In this document: positions 1 through 11,643 of the stretch, in pieces
Layout: every line of letters starts with the position of its first letter
Position numbering within the stretch: position 1 is the stretch's first letter
Source of the DNA: Gonium pectorale
Lineage: Eukaryota; Chlorophyta; Chlorophyceae; Chlamydomonadales; Volvocaceae
NCBI GenBank assembly: GCA_001584585.1
Contig: LSYV01000008.1
Location: 2,479,209-2,543,208, forward strand
Length of the DNA: 64,000 bases
Direction of reading: 5' to 3'
Made by a program: the position numbers and the translations under genes
The notes under the pieces: generated by a model
What the model was told of the DNA's origin: nothing
Seen by the model: only the letters and a program-made list of their open reading frames with translations
Databases searched by the model: none

Positions 1-547
1 GCCGCCTTCAGAACAGGATGGGCCTCGGCGAGTGCGTTCATCGCCATTTCCCGTCCTCAAGTGCCAGCCATGGCACCTCAGCTGGCACGCCACCAACCGC
101 ACCAAGCAGCTGCTACAGCGCACGCGGCCGGGATGGCAACGGCTGCGCATCGGTGACAGACAACGGCAACGGCTGCACGCAGGTTAGCCGCCGCGCGTGT
201 TACGAAGGGTAAGCAGGAATTCTCGATGCCCCTGAACACCAACAGGGTTGCAGCTGCACGGGAGGACAAAGCCGTTGGTGCGCGCGGTCGCAGTCTACAG
301 CTGTGACCAGTGACATACACGACCAACCGGTGTATGTCACCATCCAGTCCATGCAACCGGACCGCGCGTGTGTGACGCTACGGTTGCGCATGAGCGTGGA
401 GTTCCATAGAGCGCGCCTGCACACCTCCCATGCATGCGCATGTCCTATGACTGCCAAAGCCATGACGACCCCACACCCCGATCATTTTCATCCCCCCCCG
501 GGCTGCAGGACGTCCTTGTGCGCCCGGCATTTCTGGAGTCCGGCGCC
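1..547. other. 5' flank, no gene recognised
   Basis: No open frame here resembles a protein or has algal codon habits. The stretch presumably holds the promoter and 5' UTR of the kinase that starts at 548. An upstream in-frame ATG at 434 could give a 38-residue longer N-terminus, but that extension looks non-conserved. Confidence 0.4.
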
Positions 548-1581
548 ATGGCATCAGCCCGGTCTGTGAGGGAGCTGGGCTGCGGCGGCTTTGGCTCGGT
601 TCACCTTGTCGAGGTGACAACCACCTCTGGCGGCCGCATGCTTGCCGCCCGCAAGACGCTGCTGTCCAACGGCCAGAACGCGGCACAGCTCTGCGCTGCA
701 CTGACGCGCGAGGTCCGGGCCAACATGTTGACGGCCCGCACCAGCCCCTTTGCGCCGGCCGTTCTGGGTATTGCGGCGACCGCGGCTGGGTACTCAATAT
801 TTACGGAGTTCGCCGAGAACGGCAGCCTGGGGGACCGGCTCGAGGTAAGGGGGAGGGGGAAGTGCAGTAAGGGGGGGAGAGATCGGACTGTGCATGATGT
901 GTGTCATTTGACGTCCGCCTTGTTTGAGCTTAGCTCATCATGCGCACCGTTGCATGTTACTTAGTGCACTACTGACTGACAAGGTGTACTCGCTTCTGGC
1001 CTATTGAGCTCGCATGGCACATCACCCCTTGCTCGTTCCTTTGCCTCGTCCGTGCGCAGAGAGTGGCTTCGCCCGCCAGCTCGAGCGCGCTGCAGCTGCA
1101 CATGCCCGTGTCCGAGCTGCGCAAGATCGCCTTCTCGGTCCTCCACGCGCTGTCGGCCCTGAACGACAAGGGCTATGCGCACCTGGACATCAAGCCCGCC
1201 AACGTGCTCATCAGCGGCTGCAAGTACATGCTGGCCGACTATGGCATCTGCGACCAGCTGTGTGTCGAGGGTAAGAACCTGGGCCTCACCGGCTCCTGGC
1301 CCTACGTGTCCCCGGAGCAGTGGTCTGGGAAGGCGTGTCGCCTCAACGTCGACTGCTTCACGCTGGGCATCTCACTCGCCCAGTGCGCCGTGTGGCCCGC
1401 CGGGGGGAGGGCCCTCACCGAGCTGGTCAAGGGGGAGCGCCCGCTGCCCGACTGCGTGCCCGAGGACCTGCGTGAGTTTCTCGGGGCGCTAACGGAGCGG
1501 GACCCCGCCCGGCGGCCCAGCGCCAAGGAGGCGTTGCGGCTGCCCTTCCTGGCGGGTCTGCGGGTGGATGACTGCCTGTGA
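548..1581 (+). CDS. Protein kinase with variant HLD/DYG motifs
   Basis: Two exons, 548-844 and 1060-1581, joined in phase 0 across a 215-bp GTAAGG...CAG intron, give about 272 residues, essentially a bare kinase domain. Seen: glycine loop GCGGFGSV near residue 12, the lysine of AARKT, a hinge TEFAENGSL, catalytic loop HLDIKPANVL (usually HRD), metal site ADYGI (usually DFG), SPEQW in place of APE, DCFTLGISL of subdomain IX, and the closing arginine in RDPARRPS. The lysine, catalytic aspartate, asparagine and metal-binding aspartate are all kept, so activity is plausible. Substituted HRD arginine and DFG phenylalanine are an observed oddity. The start at 548 has a strong GCCATGGC context; an alternative ATG is at 434. 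Substrate and pathway cannot be inferred; no targeting or regulatory domain is visible. Confidence 0.85.
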
Positions 1582-3412
1582 GCCGGACCTGCTGCGTCAC
1601 TGGGCTTTGCTGGTGGCATGCGGCGTGTCCGATGCCGGCGTCCAGCGCAAGAGCTGCTGCACCTCTCAAAAGGGGCAGCTGACGTTTATTGCTTGGACCA
1701 TCAGATGGGGCATCCAGGCATTGGGCTTAGCGTCGGGATGAGTGCTCGTGCAGTGTGCTGCAGTACGCTTCATAGGTACACAGTGAAGAGGGAAGAAGAG
1801 GGGGGTGCAATACTAGCGCGTGCATATGCATAAGGCCATAGACGGCATGTAGGTAGAGACGAGGGGACGGGCCAACAAACTGGTCTTTTTGAGAGACGAG
1901 GGACGAGACCCGGCGACATGACGCCAAAGTGTGAAAAGGTAGAATGTGCAGAAATCCGTTGTACTGCAGACCTGCCTCTTGCTGCCTGTCAATGTGGCCC
2001 TCAGGCATGGGCTCTGGGCTGGCTTTCACGATTGTCCGACAAATACATTTGCACAGACTCACAGTTAGCTGGCTTGGCTCCGGCACTTCATCGTCACATC
2101 CGCACTTACTCGTTCACACATGCGTATCTGATTGGCCCGTGCTGTAGCATAGACCAGGTAGGTCGGTGAGAGAAACGTCACCTGCAGTGCTTTGTACCCA
2201 CCCGCCCTACCCCTGCTTTGTACCCGCCCGCCCGAAACGTCGCGCCTTCGGGTGTGTATGACCGTAGAAGCGGGCTCCCCCTTTCTCTGCAGATTTTGAT
2301 TTTTTTTTTCAGATAGCTGGCATTGTTGTAAAAAAGAGAAACCTGTAAAGAAAGAGGGAATGTCGTACTTACGGACACAGGCTCGTGTCGTCGTAGTGAG
2401 TGCCGCATAGCCTCAATCGAGGTGCGGAAAGTGTTGGATTGTTGGGGATAATACACAACATAGTGCCCGGCATCCCGATAGGGGTCCATAGAATTGGCAG
2501 CTGAGTGCCTGCGCAGGGGATAGATGGCCTCAGCGCCTTGATTTGCTGGCAGGAAGCTGCGGTCGACTGCACTCCGGGATGTGCGCATAGAGCCCGGCAT
2601 GCTGTACAGGCTGTACAGAGAACACGCCAGGAATGGATGTCGCTGACTGGAAGGACTGCCACCGTGCACGCGGTGCATCGCACCCCTTTCCACCCTTTAG
2701 GCCTCTGGCTCTGACAGGGCTGTATTACGCTCGATTAAGGAACGCTGCAACCTTATACCGGCAGCCGGATGCCTTTGCCCTCTGACTTCTGAGAGGTGGT
2801 TTTGTGCTATCCGGGACGAAGAATCACCGGCCGTCGCAAGTGGGCTGGCGAGGGCGACAGGGGCTGGTGGTACAGCGGGCTCAAAGGGCACGCGCAGCCG
2901 GGACTCATGGGGTATACGAGGAACCTCATAGTTGTACGACAACGAGGCTTTGTGCACAACATCAGCGCAACCAAACCGATTGTTCAAAGTGCGCCTACCG
3001 CTTGCCAGGTTTCATATCTTGACCCATTGCCTGGCTTCTAACCTAGTAATGCTTGATGTCCCTTCAGTGTTGGGAACGTGTCTCCGTGTGCGCAAGTAGC
3101 TAGGCTGCCGATTCCAGTGTGGCGGCACATACGGGCAACGCTCACAGTACACAGATCGTGTCGTGATATTAATGTTGTGGTCATGAACGTGCAGGTGCTT
3201 TGGGCCGTTGGCGTCAGGAGTAATGCATATGACGGTTATGCCTTTTCGTCCTGTCTATGGGTTTAAGGCTTCAATAACATATTCCAATTTATTGCAGCTA
3301 GCGCTGACATTATCACAACACTTTGCTCCACTTTGCTGACTGAACAGTCGCTACCAAAATCACTCATTCACGCGGCCCCAACGCTCCGTATCGGTCTAGA
3401 CGTCCAGTGCGG
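1582..3412. other. 3' UTR plus intergenic, no gene seen
   Basis: About 1.8 kb of lower-GC sequence with no convincing exon on either strand. The first part, to about 2350, is probably the kinase 3' UTR because the next UGUAA lies at 2344. The remainder should hold the promoter of the TMEM256-like gene. Confidence 0.4.
2344..2348 (+). terminator. Candidate UGUAA poly(A) signal of the kinase gene
   Basis: TGTAA is the volvocine polyadenylation signal. This is the first plus-strand copy after the kinase stop, implying a 3' UTR of roughly 0.78 kb. The pentamer is short, so this is tentative. Confidence 0.35.
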
Positions 3413-4674
3413 ATGTCGGCTTTGCAGACCGGAAGCATTTGGTTCCGCTTAGCGGCCGTGTCGGGAGCAACAGCCGTGGGCCTGGGTGCTTACGGCGCGC
3501 ACGGCTTCAAGCCACAGGTTAGCTTTAACGGTACTGGCTCTGGAAGCGGCTTGCGGAACATGGCCGCCGCACAACGTATTCGCTGTTGCGTTTGCTTCCC
3601 GTGAGCACCCGCCTCCCCCGCGCCCCCCCCCACCACCCTGTACCACAGAATGCGCACAGCTATCCCCCTCCACACCCTTCTCCCTCCAGGACCCCTACTT
3701 CCTGGAAGTCTTTCGGCGGGCCAACAATTACCACCTTCTCCACAGCCTCCTGCTTGCCATCGCACCAATCACACCGTGCGTGGCCGTGCGGAAATATACA
3801 GCAACAGCACGCGTGTGTAGTTCGTCCGACTCCATTCCCCGCGTGAGAACGCATGCTGGACACAGCCGTACTGCTGCAGATACGCGCGGGGCCCACGACC
3901 CGGCCCTTTGCCGTGCGCCTAGCCAACAGCCACCAGCCCCATGATCTCACTGAGACCTTTCTTCCATGACCGGCCGTCCGCAACCGCGTCGCATGCTGGC
4001 CTCGTATCTAACGGACGGCGAAGCCCAGCTTCGTACGTACCGGCCACGCATGGTGGTTGGGAAGCGGGGCCCTGAGCTGTATAGCCCTGTCCTCGTCCTC
4101 GTGCCCAGTCGTCCAACACGTTACGAAGCCCGGTGGCCGGGCGATGTTGGCACTGCACCCCCGCGCAACCAACCACATGAGCTCCTCACCGTACCGTGCC
4201 CCTGTGGCTGGCCCCGACGCGCCCTAGCACCTTGCTCATCTGCCGCCTGCTGCCACCCCCCTCGCCACGGCCGCGCAGGCGGCCCTGGCTGGTGGGCAGC
4301 CTGGCCCTCAGCGGCATGGCCCTGTTCTCGGGCTCCTGCTACACCGTGGCGCTGCAGCAGGACAGGACATGGGCCAAGCTGGCGCCCTTCGGGTGCGGGC
4401 CTGGGGGCGGGGGGAAGGGAGGCTCAGGCAGGATTCAGACCGCCCGTCGGGCAGGAGCGGTGTGGCGACTGGCGAGTGTTTGTGCCGGGGACGCGTCGCC
4501 GCTCGGGTAAGAATTGGGGGTGGGAGGAGCCTGGCGCCGGCTTCCCCGTGACGAGGCCCCCACCACGCCCCGTTTCCCATCGTCCCTGCCCCGCCCCGCC
4601 TGGTCCATCCGCCCCTGCTGCTCTCCCTCAGGGGTATGACCCTCATCGCGGCGTGGCTATCACTCGCCCTGTAG
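3413..4674 (+). CDS. TMEM256: TMEM256/DUF423 family small membrane protein
   Basis: Four exons, 3413-3517, 3690-3775, 4279-4392 and 4632-4674, in perfect phase (0, 2, 2), give 115 residues, the usual family length. The family signature is clear: FRLAAVSGATAVGLGAYGAHG in exon 1, FRRANNYHLLHSLLL in exon 2, GSLALSGMALFSGSCY in exon 3 and the short last exon GGMTLIAAWLSLAL. These correspond to about four hydrophobic helices. The family (UPF0382/DUF423, human TMEM256, bacterial YwdK-like) is conserved from bacteria to animals; its biochemical role is not established. The ATG at 3413 precedes the conserved FRLAA motif by about 10 residues, so there is little room for a cleavable presequence. A UGUAA lies about 360 bp after the stop. 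Identity is confident; function is not known. Confidence 0.93.
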
Positions 4675-5031
4675 CGGGCGGCACGATTTCGGCTGCTGCC
4701 AAGCCGAGCCTGCCGTGCGGAGAGGAGGTGCTGCCAACATAAGCAGACAGAGCAAGAGAGGTTGCCTTTTCATTGTTAAAAGGGGGCAGCGGCAAGAGAG
4801 GCGGAGGTTACGGCAGTCCGTCAGCGCTCCAGCGTACAGCGCAAATGCAGGCAAGACAAGAGGGCGGGGACCCATGGCGGGGAGAGGGAAGAGGGCCGCC
4901 GCAGCATGGGTAGGAATGGGCGAGAGGTGTGCGCCATGAGCATTTGTAGAGGAGGCGAGGACAAGCAGGCGTGGGGATGGAGAGGCCATGTCCTGTTGTG
5001 GGGCAGGTTTCTCTTTTTTGGGGGGCTCAGG

Positions 5032-5036
5032 TGTAA
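5032..5036 (+). terminator. UGUAA poly(A) signal of the TMEM256-like gene
   Basis: TGTAA about 360 bp downstream of the stop codon, a typical 3' UTR length for this lineage. Confidence 0.55.
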
Positions 5037-5912
5037 GGTTCTGCGCATGCAAGCCGTGTGTGTGATCGCGAGCGTATGGAGGTGGAAATGTGCGGTCAGT
5101 GCTGGGTGCGTGGGAGGTCTTGCGCCGGAAGGGATTGGCTGTCATGATTCCGCCGTTGACCAGGTTGTCGTACAACGGCAGCAACGCCTGTACGTCAAGT
5201 TTAGACACATGTGGTGACAGAGGACGATATACAACGACACGTTATTGCTTGCATCGTGCCATGCGTGCCGTGAAACAGTGGATGCCTGGGCGGTCGGCAC
5301 CGGGTCAGACCTTCGCGGTCGGCCTGTTCTCCTTGCCACGGCTGGTTGCAGGGGTGAAGGTAGATGCGGTGTGCTTTGCAGTGGGATACGCGTGTCGCGC
5401 AATATCCCGGCAATCTGGACATATGCGTTCCCTGTCTGGTCCTGTCCTAGACCCCACTTGCGCTCCGCCGCTTTATGGTTCTGCCGTTGGCAAGGTTGGA
5501 CCTTTGTTGGCACTTTTTACAACCAAAGTATTCAAATGGTGACTTGGGAAGTCATGGACGAGGGTTTGGGCTGCCTCGGTCACACCCCAGTCGCGGAAGG
5601 GTAGGGGGCCTCGGTGAGTCGGACCTGCGATACCTGACCGACCCGTGGTACTGCGAGTTCAACGGAAGGCCGGTGACATACGGAGCAACATGGCTTGACC
5701 CAGCAAACCCTATATAGCTCGCCATAGCTATTCTTGGATGCGGCGAACTCAGCGAAGCAGAAGGGCCAAGCAGGTCGCTGAACACTGATAACGCTGAGAC
5801 TTACGTACAGTTGTATAGGGCGACAGGGATTTAGACGTCGTGACGCGCCGGGCGACAGACGGGCACGGATGGAGACTTCCAAGCTGCTTCCTGAGCCGGG
5901 GATTCGCGGGCA
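5037..5912. other. Intergenic, no gene seen
   Basis: No convincing exon on either strand. It lies between the TMEM256-like 3' end and the glycosyltransferase start, so it should hold the latter's promoter and 5' UTR. Confidence 0.4.
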
Positions 5913-8900
5913 ATGAGGATTGTCATCTTAGTTTATTTGCTGCTAGGATTATTCATGACGGTGGGCAGCGATGGCCCTCGAGGTGTTGCGACCATCCTGC
6001 CCCGCGCGGAAGAGTCCGGCGCCACTCAGTCAGGCCATGGCTTCCCCGGAGCTTTCGGTAGTGGCCCTCGCCCGGAGCGAACGTCCCTGGGCTATCGGCA
6101 GCAGGTTATCATTCGGGACAGGACGGACGTCCTCATGACCTACCCACACATCTTCCCCAGCTGCCAGGCGCTACTGCACATTCTGGAGGGCACGCAGGAG
6201 GGGCGAGATGCGCTGAAGGTGCGGTGTCGCAAGCCGCGAATGGCGGTCTGAGCTGCTGCCGCTGCTTCAGCGTCCGACATGCGGAACGGTCGGGGTGGGG
6301 CAGGCAGGACCGGGATCATGAAGCGTATGCATCCTGTTACAGCTGCCGTTTTGCTCTGCGAGGGAACCAAGACTTGCATGCTGCCTCCAGGCAGGATGTT
6401 GTCGGCATATCCCACGGTTCAGCCACGGCTTGCCGTGTCTCACTGGGCCTTCCTATCCGATTGCCCCCATCGCCAGTGCTCACACTCGCCCCGTGTCCCG
6501 GCCACAACCAACCCCGACGCAACAGGAGGTGCAAGCCCCCCTACACCGCCTGCAGTATCTCCAGCGCACCGCACGGCAGTACGAGCTGGATCTGGACATG
6601 CTGGGCCGCCCGAAGGAGGAGTGGCTGTGGGAGCCGTACATGGCGGTTGGCCTGCGGTGGCGGGGCCAGGGCGGCTCGGGCTCCGTCGTCACACGTGGTA
6701 CCAACGGACAGCGGGGGCAGCCGCAGCAAACAGAGGCGGCTCGGGGGCTGCCGCAGGGCAAAGGAGGTGAGGCCGCAAGTGTCGATGCTCCCAAGGACCA
6801 CCACCAGACAGCAGAAGCAGCCGCAACAGCAACAGGAGTGAACAATTATGTTGTTGATGGCACTGATCGACCGTCGGGAGGGAATGTTGAGGTAGAGTCA
6901 GAGGTGTCAGAGCAGGCGGTGCAGACGGGCGAGCAGAAACCAAGGCAGCGCAGCGAGTCGTGGGAGGNNNNNNNNNNNNNNNNNNNNNNNNNNNNNNNNN
7001 NNNNNNNGGGCAGCAGAAACCCAGGCAGCGCAGCGCCCTCGCCGCCGCCCGCGGGGCCTGCGGCGCCGCAGGCGATCGAAGCGGCGGGCGGGCGCACCCC
7101 AGCGGCAAGACGCGCGGCCGCCGTGGACGCGGCAAACGCGGCGGCCGTGACGGCCGGCGCACGAGCGGCTTTGGCCAGGCGTGCTGCCGGAACCACCGAG
7201 CCTGGCAGCGCGCGCAGCAATAGCGGAGGCGGAGCCGCCGCCGCTGCCGTCGCCACCGCGCAACCACGTCCACGCGCGCGGTCCCTGCTGCATCAGGACG
7301 ACGATGACGCTGCGCCGCGTGACGCGGTGTCGACTTCGGACCGAACTGCGACGGCGGCCCCGCCCTCGCCCGCTGCCTCCGCCGGGCAGCGCGGGCGGCC
7401 CCTCCTGCGCCTGGCGGAGCGGGTGCTTCGAGCCAGCACCGAGGGCCAGGAGCTGCAGGTCAGGTCGGGCCGGGTTGCGATGGAATTCGGCTTTGGGATT
7501 TGGGCGCTGGCGTGGCGCTGGCGTGGCGCTGGCGTGGCTCTGGCCACGTGGCGAGGCTCGCAGGTTACATCGCCAGCCAGCCTGACACGTCTGACACGTC
7601 CCTCGGAGCAACTGCATGGCGCACGCGCATGGCCTTTGCTCACATCCCGCGTTAAGCATCCCGCGTCAGAACACCTGCCTATTTGGATGGATACCGTGTG
7701 TGCAACTCCGAAAATCCATTGGCGGCTGTCATTGATCCCTTGCCCCCCGCCTTCTTCCTCATCCGCCGGCCCCTTGCGGCCTCGCGCCCTCGCCCTCCTC
7801 CCCACGGACAAAGGCAGAGCTAGAAGCACGGCGCGCGGCGGCCGAGCGGGAGCGGGATGAGCTGCAGCCGCGCGTGGGGGCGCAGCTGGAGAAGCTCCGG
7901 GTGAGGGCTGGCGGCAGGGACGCGGCGGGACGTGAACCCTGCCGCTGTGCTGACCGATTCGAGCCTGCGTACGTACCCTTAGCTACGGTACCGTAACCCC
8001 ACCGCATGAGCGTGCAAGGGTCGTGGCTCATGGGTGGTCGTCGCGCGCTCCCGTGTCAGAGCCTGAGGTGGAGCCAGGTGTATGGGGGTAGTGAGGGAGG
8101 GAAACTGGTCCCGTCCGGGTGTGGGGGATGCCCGCCATGCGGCCATGACATGGCATGGCACCGCGTTATTGGGAGTTGCTCTCTGCACATGTTGCTTCTT
8201 GAGGTTGGTGTGCTGACGTACTGCCGCGAGGAGAGCACGGCAACATCGCATGGGCACCATGTCCACCCCACGCCCCCTCGTCACTCCCGCTTGCATCGTC
8301 GGCTCCCGCCGCCTTCCCGCATGCAGGGCCTGCTTCGGGCTGCCGCGGCCGCCGCGGTTGGCTCAACCATCATAACCAACACAACCGACGTAACCGCCGA
8401 TCCCAACGACCTGGACCTGTACGACCTACTGCTGGGGCCCTGCGCCCAGGCGCAGCTCGACCCCTCGCTGTACGAGTCATACCCGCCGCGGCCGCGCGTC
8501 TCCTTCGTCCTGGCCTACTCAGGTCGCCGGATGGCACAGATCGTGGGGGCCGTGGTGGAGCCGCTCCTAGCGTGCGCAGCGCCCGGAGCGTTACCGGCTG
8601 CAAACGCGGGAGCGGGAGCGGGAATGGAAGCAGGGTCGGGAGCGGCCGGGAAAGCGCCTGCCGGGGAAGGGAAAGCCGCCACCGGTAGCCCTAGCGGCGC
8701 GTCTGCTGACGTGGCAGAGGTGGTCCAAAGCGGTGATGCCGCCGGCGCTGCTGCAGCCGCCGGAAGCAACCCGCGTCGACGGCTTCGTCTGCGCCGGCGG
8801 CTCCAGGATGCCTCTGCTGGTGATGACGATAGCGACGGCGGCGGGGCTCCGGCTCCACCGCTGGCACTGGAGCTCGTGGTCGGGTTTGATGAGGCGTCCG

Positions 8901-10890
8901 AGGCGGCCGGCTGGGCAGACGTGGCGGCGGACAGCGGCGGCCGCGTGGTGCCCCTGTTCCGGCCAGCCGGCATGGCGATGGAAGCGGCTGGAGCGGCAGG
9001 GACAGCGGGGACGGCCGATGCGGGCGCACGGCGGAGTCTGGTCGCGGCGCCGCCGCCGCTGCTAGAGACGGTGAACCGGCTGGTGGCGGCGGCGCAGGGC
9101 GATGTGGTGGTGCTGCTGCGCGTGAGTGATGACGAGGCCCAGGACGGGGATGAGGCGTGGCATGCTGCTTCTTCACGATCGCGTTGGGCCTTGCACGATG
9201 GTACAGAACATGGCGGGCTGATACCATCTGTTTGGCAATAGCGACCCATCGGGACTGCGTCAGGTCGTCGGCCCAACTCGCAGGCGCTTTGCGCATGTCA
9301 CGCTGCTGCACTACCGCACAGCCCAAAAACGCGACCCATGGCCGTCCGCCCTGGGACGCGGCTCCCCCTGGGCCCCGGCTCGCCCTGTCACGTTCTGTCC
9401 CATCCTCGCAGGACGGCGATTCGCTCCCCGGCGGCACGTGCTCATGGCTCCACGCTGCGCTGCGCGCCTTCGCCGCCTGGCCGCGGCTGGGCGCCCTTGG
9501 CTCGGGCGCCTTTGTGCTGGACTGGCACCCCGCGGCCGCCAACCGGGACTTGGCCTTCTGGTGGGTGGGTGGGTGGGTGGGTGCGGAGGGGGTCGCGGTG
9601 GCAAGACGCCGAGTTGTGGGGGTTGGCCCCGGAGGACGTCCTGGCAGGCGATACTGCATGCCCTCTGAGGAATGGCCTTCTGACGATTGGCGTTCTGAAC
9701 AATGGCCGTCTATCGATAGGCCTGTGTGGTTGCCTGAGGATGGCAAGGAGTGCTGTGGCGCCTCCAGCTGTTTGGCTTATCTGGTGCCGCGCACCCTGCC
9801 GGCACGCTTCCATAGCACACACGGATGTACGTACAGCCTGTTGTGACATGGCATGTGAACGACCGGTATGATTGCTCCGTGCCTGTCCTGCGCCCCAACC
9901 GCAGGGACGAGTCCAACAGCCTGCCACTGCAGTTCGTGACGGCCCTCCTCAGCGGACCGACCCGTGGGTCCGCCGACTCCAACTCCGCCTCTGCTCCCGG
10001 GGACACGGGAGAGCGGTCTGGCGGCGGCGGTGACTACAACATGGCCAACGCTGATGCCAACGGCGGGGTTGGGGGTGGAGCGCTGCTGGCTGTGCGGCGC
10101 GCTGCGTGGCGGCAGCTGGGGGGCCTGGATGCGGGCCTGGGCGCGGGCGCCTGGTGCGGCGACGGCGCGGCGGTGGACTTGTCTACCCGGCTGTGGCTTT
10201 CGGGATGGCAGGTGAGGCTGGCAGCCGGTTGGGCCATGGTAGCCGGTGTATGAGCAGCGGTGCCAGGTTGCCTGGTTGCCCCTCCCTTCAGAGGCCGTCC
10301 CCCACTCGGCCGCGTGCGGAACACGCGCGACCACTACGTGCACGTGCCTGTTGAGAATCGCTTTGACAGTGTACTGCCAAAAAAAAGAGCAAGCTGCACA
10401 GAAAGAGGGAGCTCCCCTGCCCCCTTCGCAGGTTGCCCACATGCCGGCGTTGCAGGAGGACCTCCCTGGGCTGCACATGCCACCCACCCAGGCGGCGGAT
10501 GCGCACGAGGGCACGGACGCGGCCTGGTGCGACGCCCTGGAGCCGGCAGCCCGGGAGGCCCTCGGCGCCGCGACCGCGCGGCGGCTTCACCTTCGGTACG
10601 GCAGCTCGCCGTACTGGGAGGACGGCGCGCGCGGGAATGATTTGCACGATGGCGGCGGCGGCAGCGGTGGTGCTGATGAGGTGGAGGCGGGGAAGGGGAA
10701 GGGGAGCGGTCCGGCGCAGGCGGGTGTGGGCGGCACGGGGCAGCCGTCCCGGCGGGCGGCCTGGTTTCTGGGCAGCGAGCTGCACGTGCGGGTCACGGAG
10801 CACGTCGCGCGGCTCAACTTTGGGCGGCTGAAGAGGCTGCGCTGGGCGCGCTGGGAGTGTCCCTTCGGCGCGATTGCGTGCGACGTGTAA
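5913..10890 (+). CDS. GT2-like type II membrane glycosyltransferase (putative)
   Basis: Seven exons: 5913-6218, 6526-7458 (contains the 40-N gap), 7814-7900, 8327-9121, 9412-9560, 9905-10211 and 10432-10890; all junction phases agree, giving about 1011 residues with the gap counted. The N-terminus (VILVYLLLGLFMTV) is a signal anchor, which suggests a Golgi lumenal enzyme. Exon 4 opens a GT-A-like fold (RVSFVLAYSGRR, then ELVVGFDEAS). The exon 4/5 junction gives VVVLLRDGDSLPGG, where DGD sits where family-2 enzymes have DXD. Exon 5 has GSGAFVLDWHP and exon 6 GGALLAVRRAAW followed by GLDAGL and VDLSTRLWLSGW, matching the C-terminal acceptor-site block of GT2/GT7C enzymes. Long Ala/Gly/Arg-rich inserts and a charged coiled-coil exon (7814-7900) separate the blocks. 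Donor sugar and acceptor are not predictable. The stop codon lies inside a TGTAA; no later clear signal was found. Confidence 0.75.
6968..7007. other. Assembly gap (40 N) inside exon 2 of the glycosyltransferase
   Basis: Forty Ns. A 25-base segment before the gap (6931-6955) recurs with two mismatches just after it (7011-7035). The reading frame after the gap was chosen because only it stays open to the exon end, so the true missing length and residues are unknown. Confidence 0.99.
9561..9583 (+). repeat. (GGGT)n microsatellite overlapping a splice donor
   Basis: Tandem GTGG GTGG units begin exactly at the chosen GTGGGT donor after exon 5 of the glycosyltransferase. Only the first GT gives a phase that joins TG|G (Trp) to the next exon. 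Confidence 0.8.
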
Positions 10891-11460
10891 GGTCGGCCTG
10901 AGTCGCTCTTTGGGAATTCCCCGGCCGCCCCGCATACCTATAGGATTTTAGCGCATTTGAGATTTGACCTGCAGCACCACCTCCGTTACTGACCAGCCTA
11001 GGCACGCAGCACAAGCCGCGTCGCTTCAGTGAGGTCCCGCGATGTGCACGGCCAACAGCACAGCCAGCACCTGGCTGAGGCACGGCGCGGCATGGGCTGA
11101 AGCCGTGTGCGTCAAGGGCGTTCTGTGGGCATGGCGAGTAGCGCCACACGTCGCAGCCCAGTACCGTAGCTAGGTGTGCAGCTGTGCGGCCTTTGTCCCG
11201 TGGCAAGGTCACAGGCGGAGCGGCGAGGCTGGTGCCGGGGCGTCGCATGGCAGCACGGTAGCCGACTTCACCCTTGCTTCGCAGCTGCGTCCATCGCGTC
11301 GTGCGCGACCCACTGCGAGTTTATCGCACCCCATGTGTGCTGGATGCATGCTGTACGGTGCAGTAGTGCAAGCACCAGGATTCGTGCCCACAAAAAGCGG
11401 CCCGGCTCCAGACAGGGAGGCGTAGCTTGTGCCTTTTCTCACTCGCAACGCGCATGGCTC
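10891..11460. other. Convergent 3' flank of glycosyltransferase and TRM6
   Basis: No coding exon recognised. The stretch separates the plus-strand glycosyltransferase stop from the minus-strand TRM6 poly(A) signal and presumably holds the glycosyltransferase 3' UTR. Confidence 0.4.
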
Positions 11461-11465
11461 TTACA
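11461..11465 (-). terminator. UGUAA poly(A) signal of TRM6
   Basis: TTACA on the plus strand reads TGTAA on the minus strand, about 180 bp after the TRM6 stop. It supports the downstream RGG exon as the true last exon. Confidence 0.55.
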
Positions 11466-11643
11466 CGCCGCAAAAGGCCACGGTTGCGGGGGCACAGAAG
11501 TGCGTCCCCGAACCGCGAAGCATAGAACACCAAATCCCGCATGCCCCATGAACACCAAGCCACGAGCTCTGGAGTCTGGACCAGGGTCGGCTCCGCCCGC
11601 GTCGCTTACAGAACCGCACCATGCATCCCCGCCTGGGCCCGCC

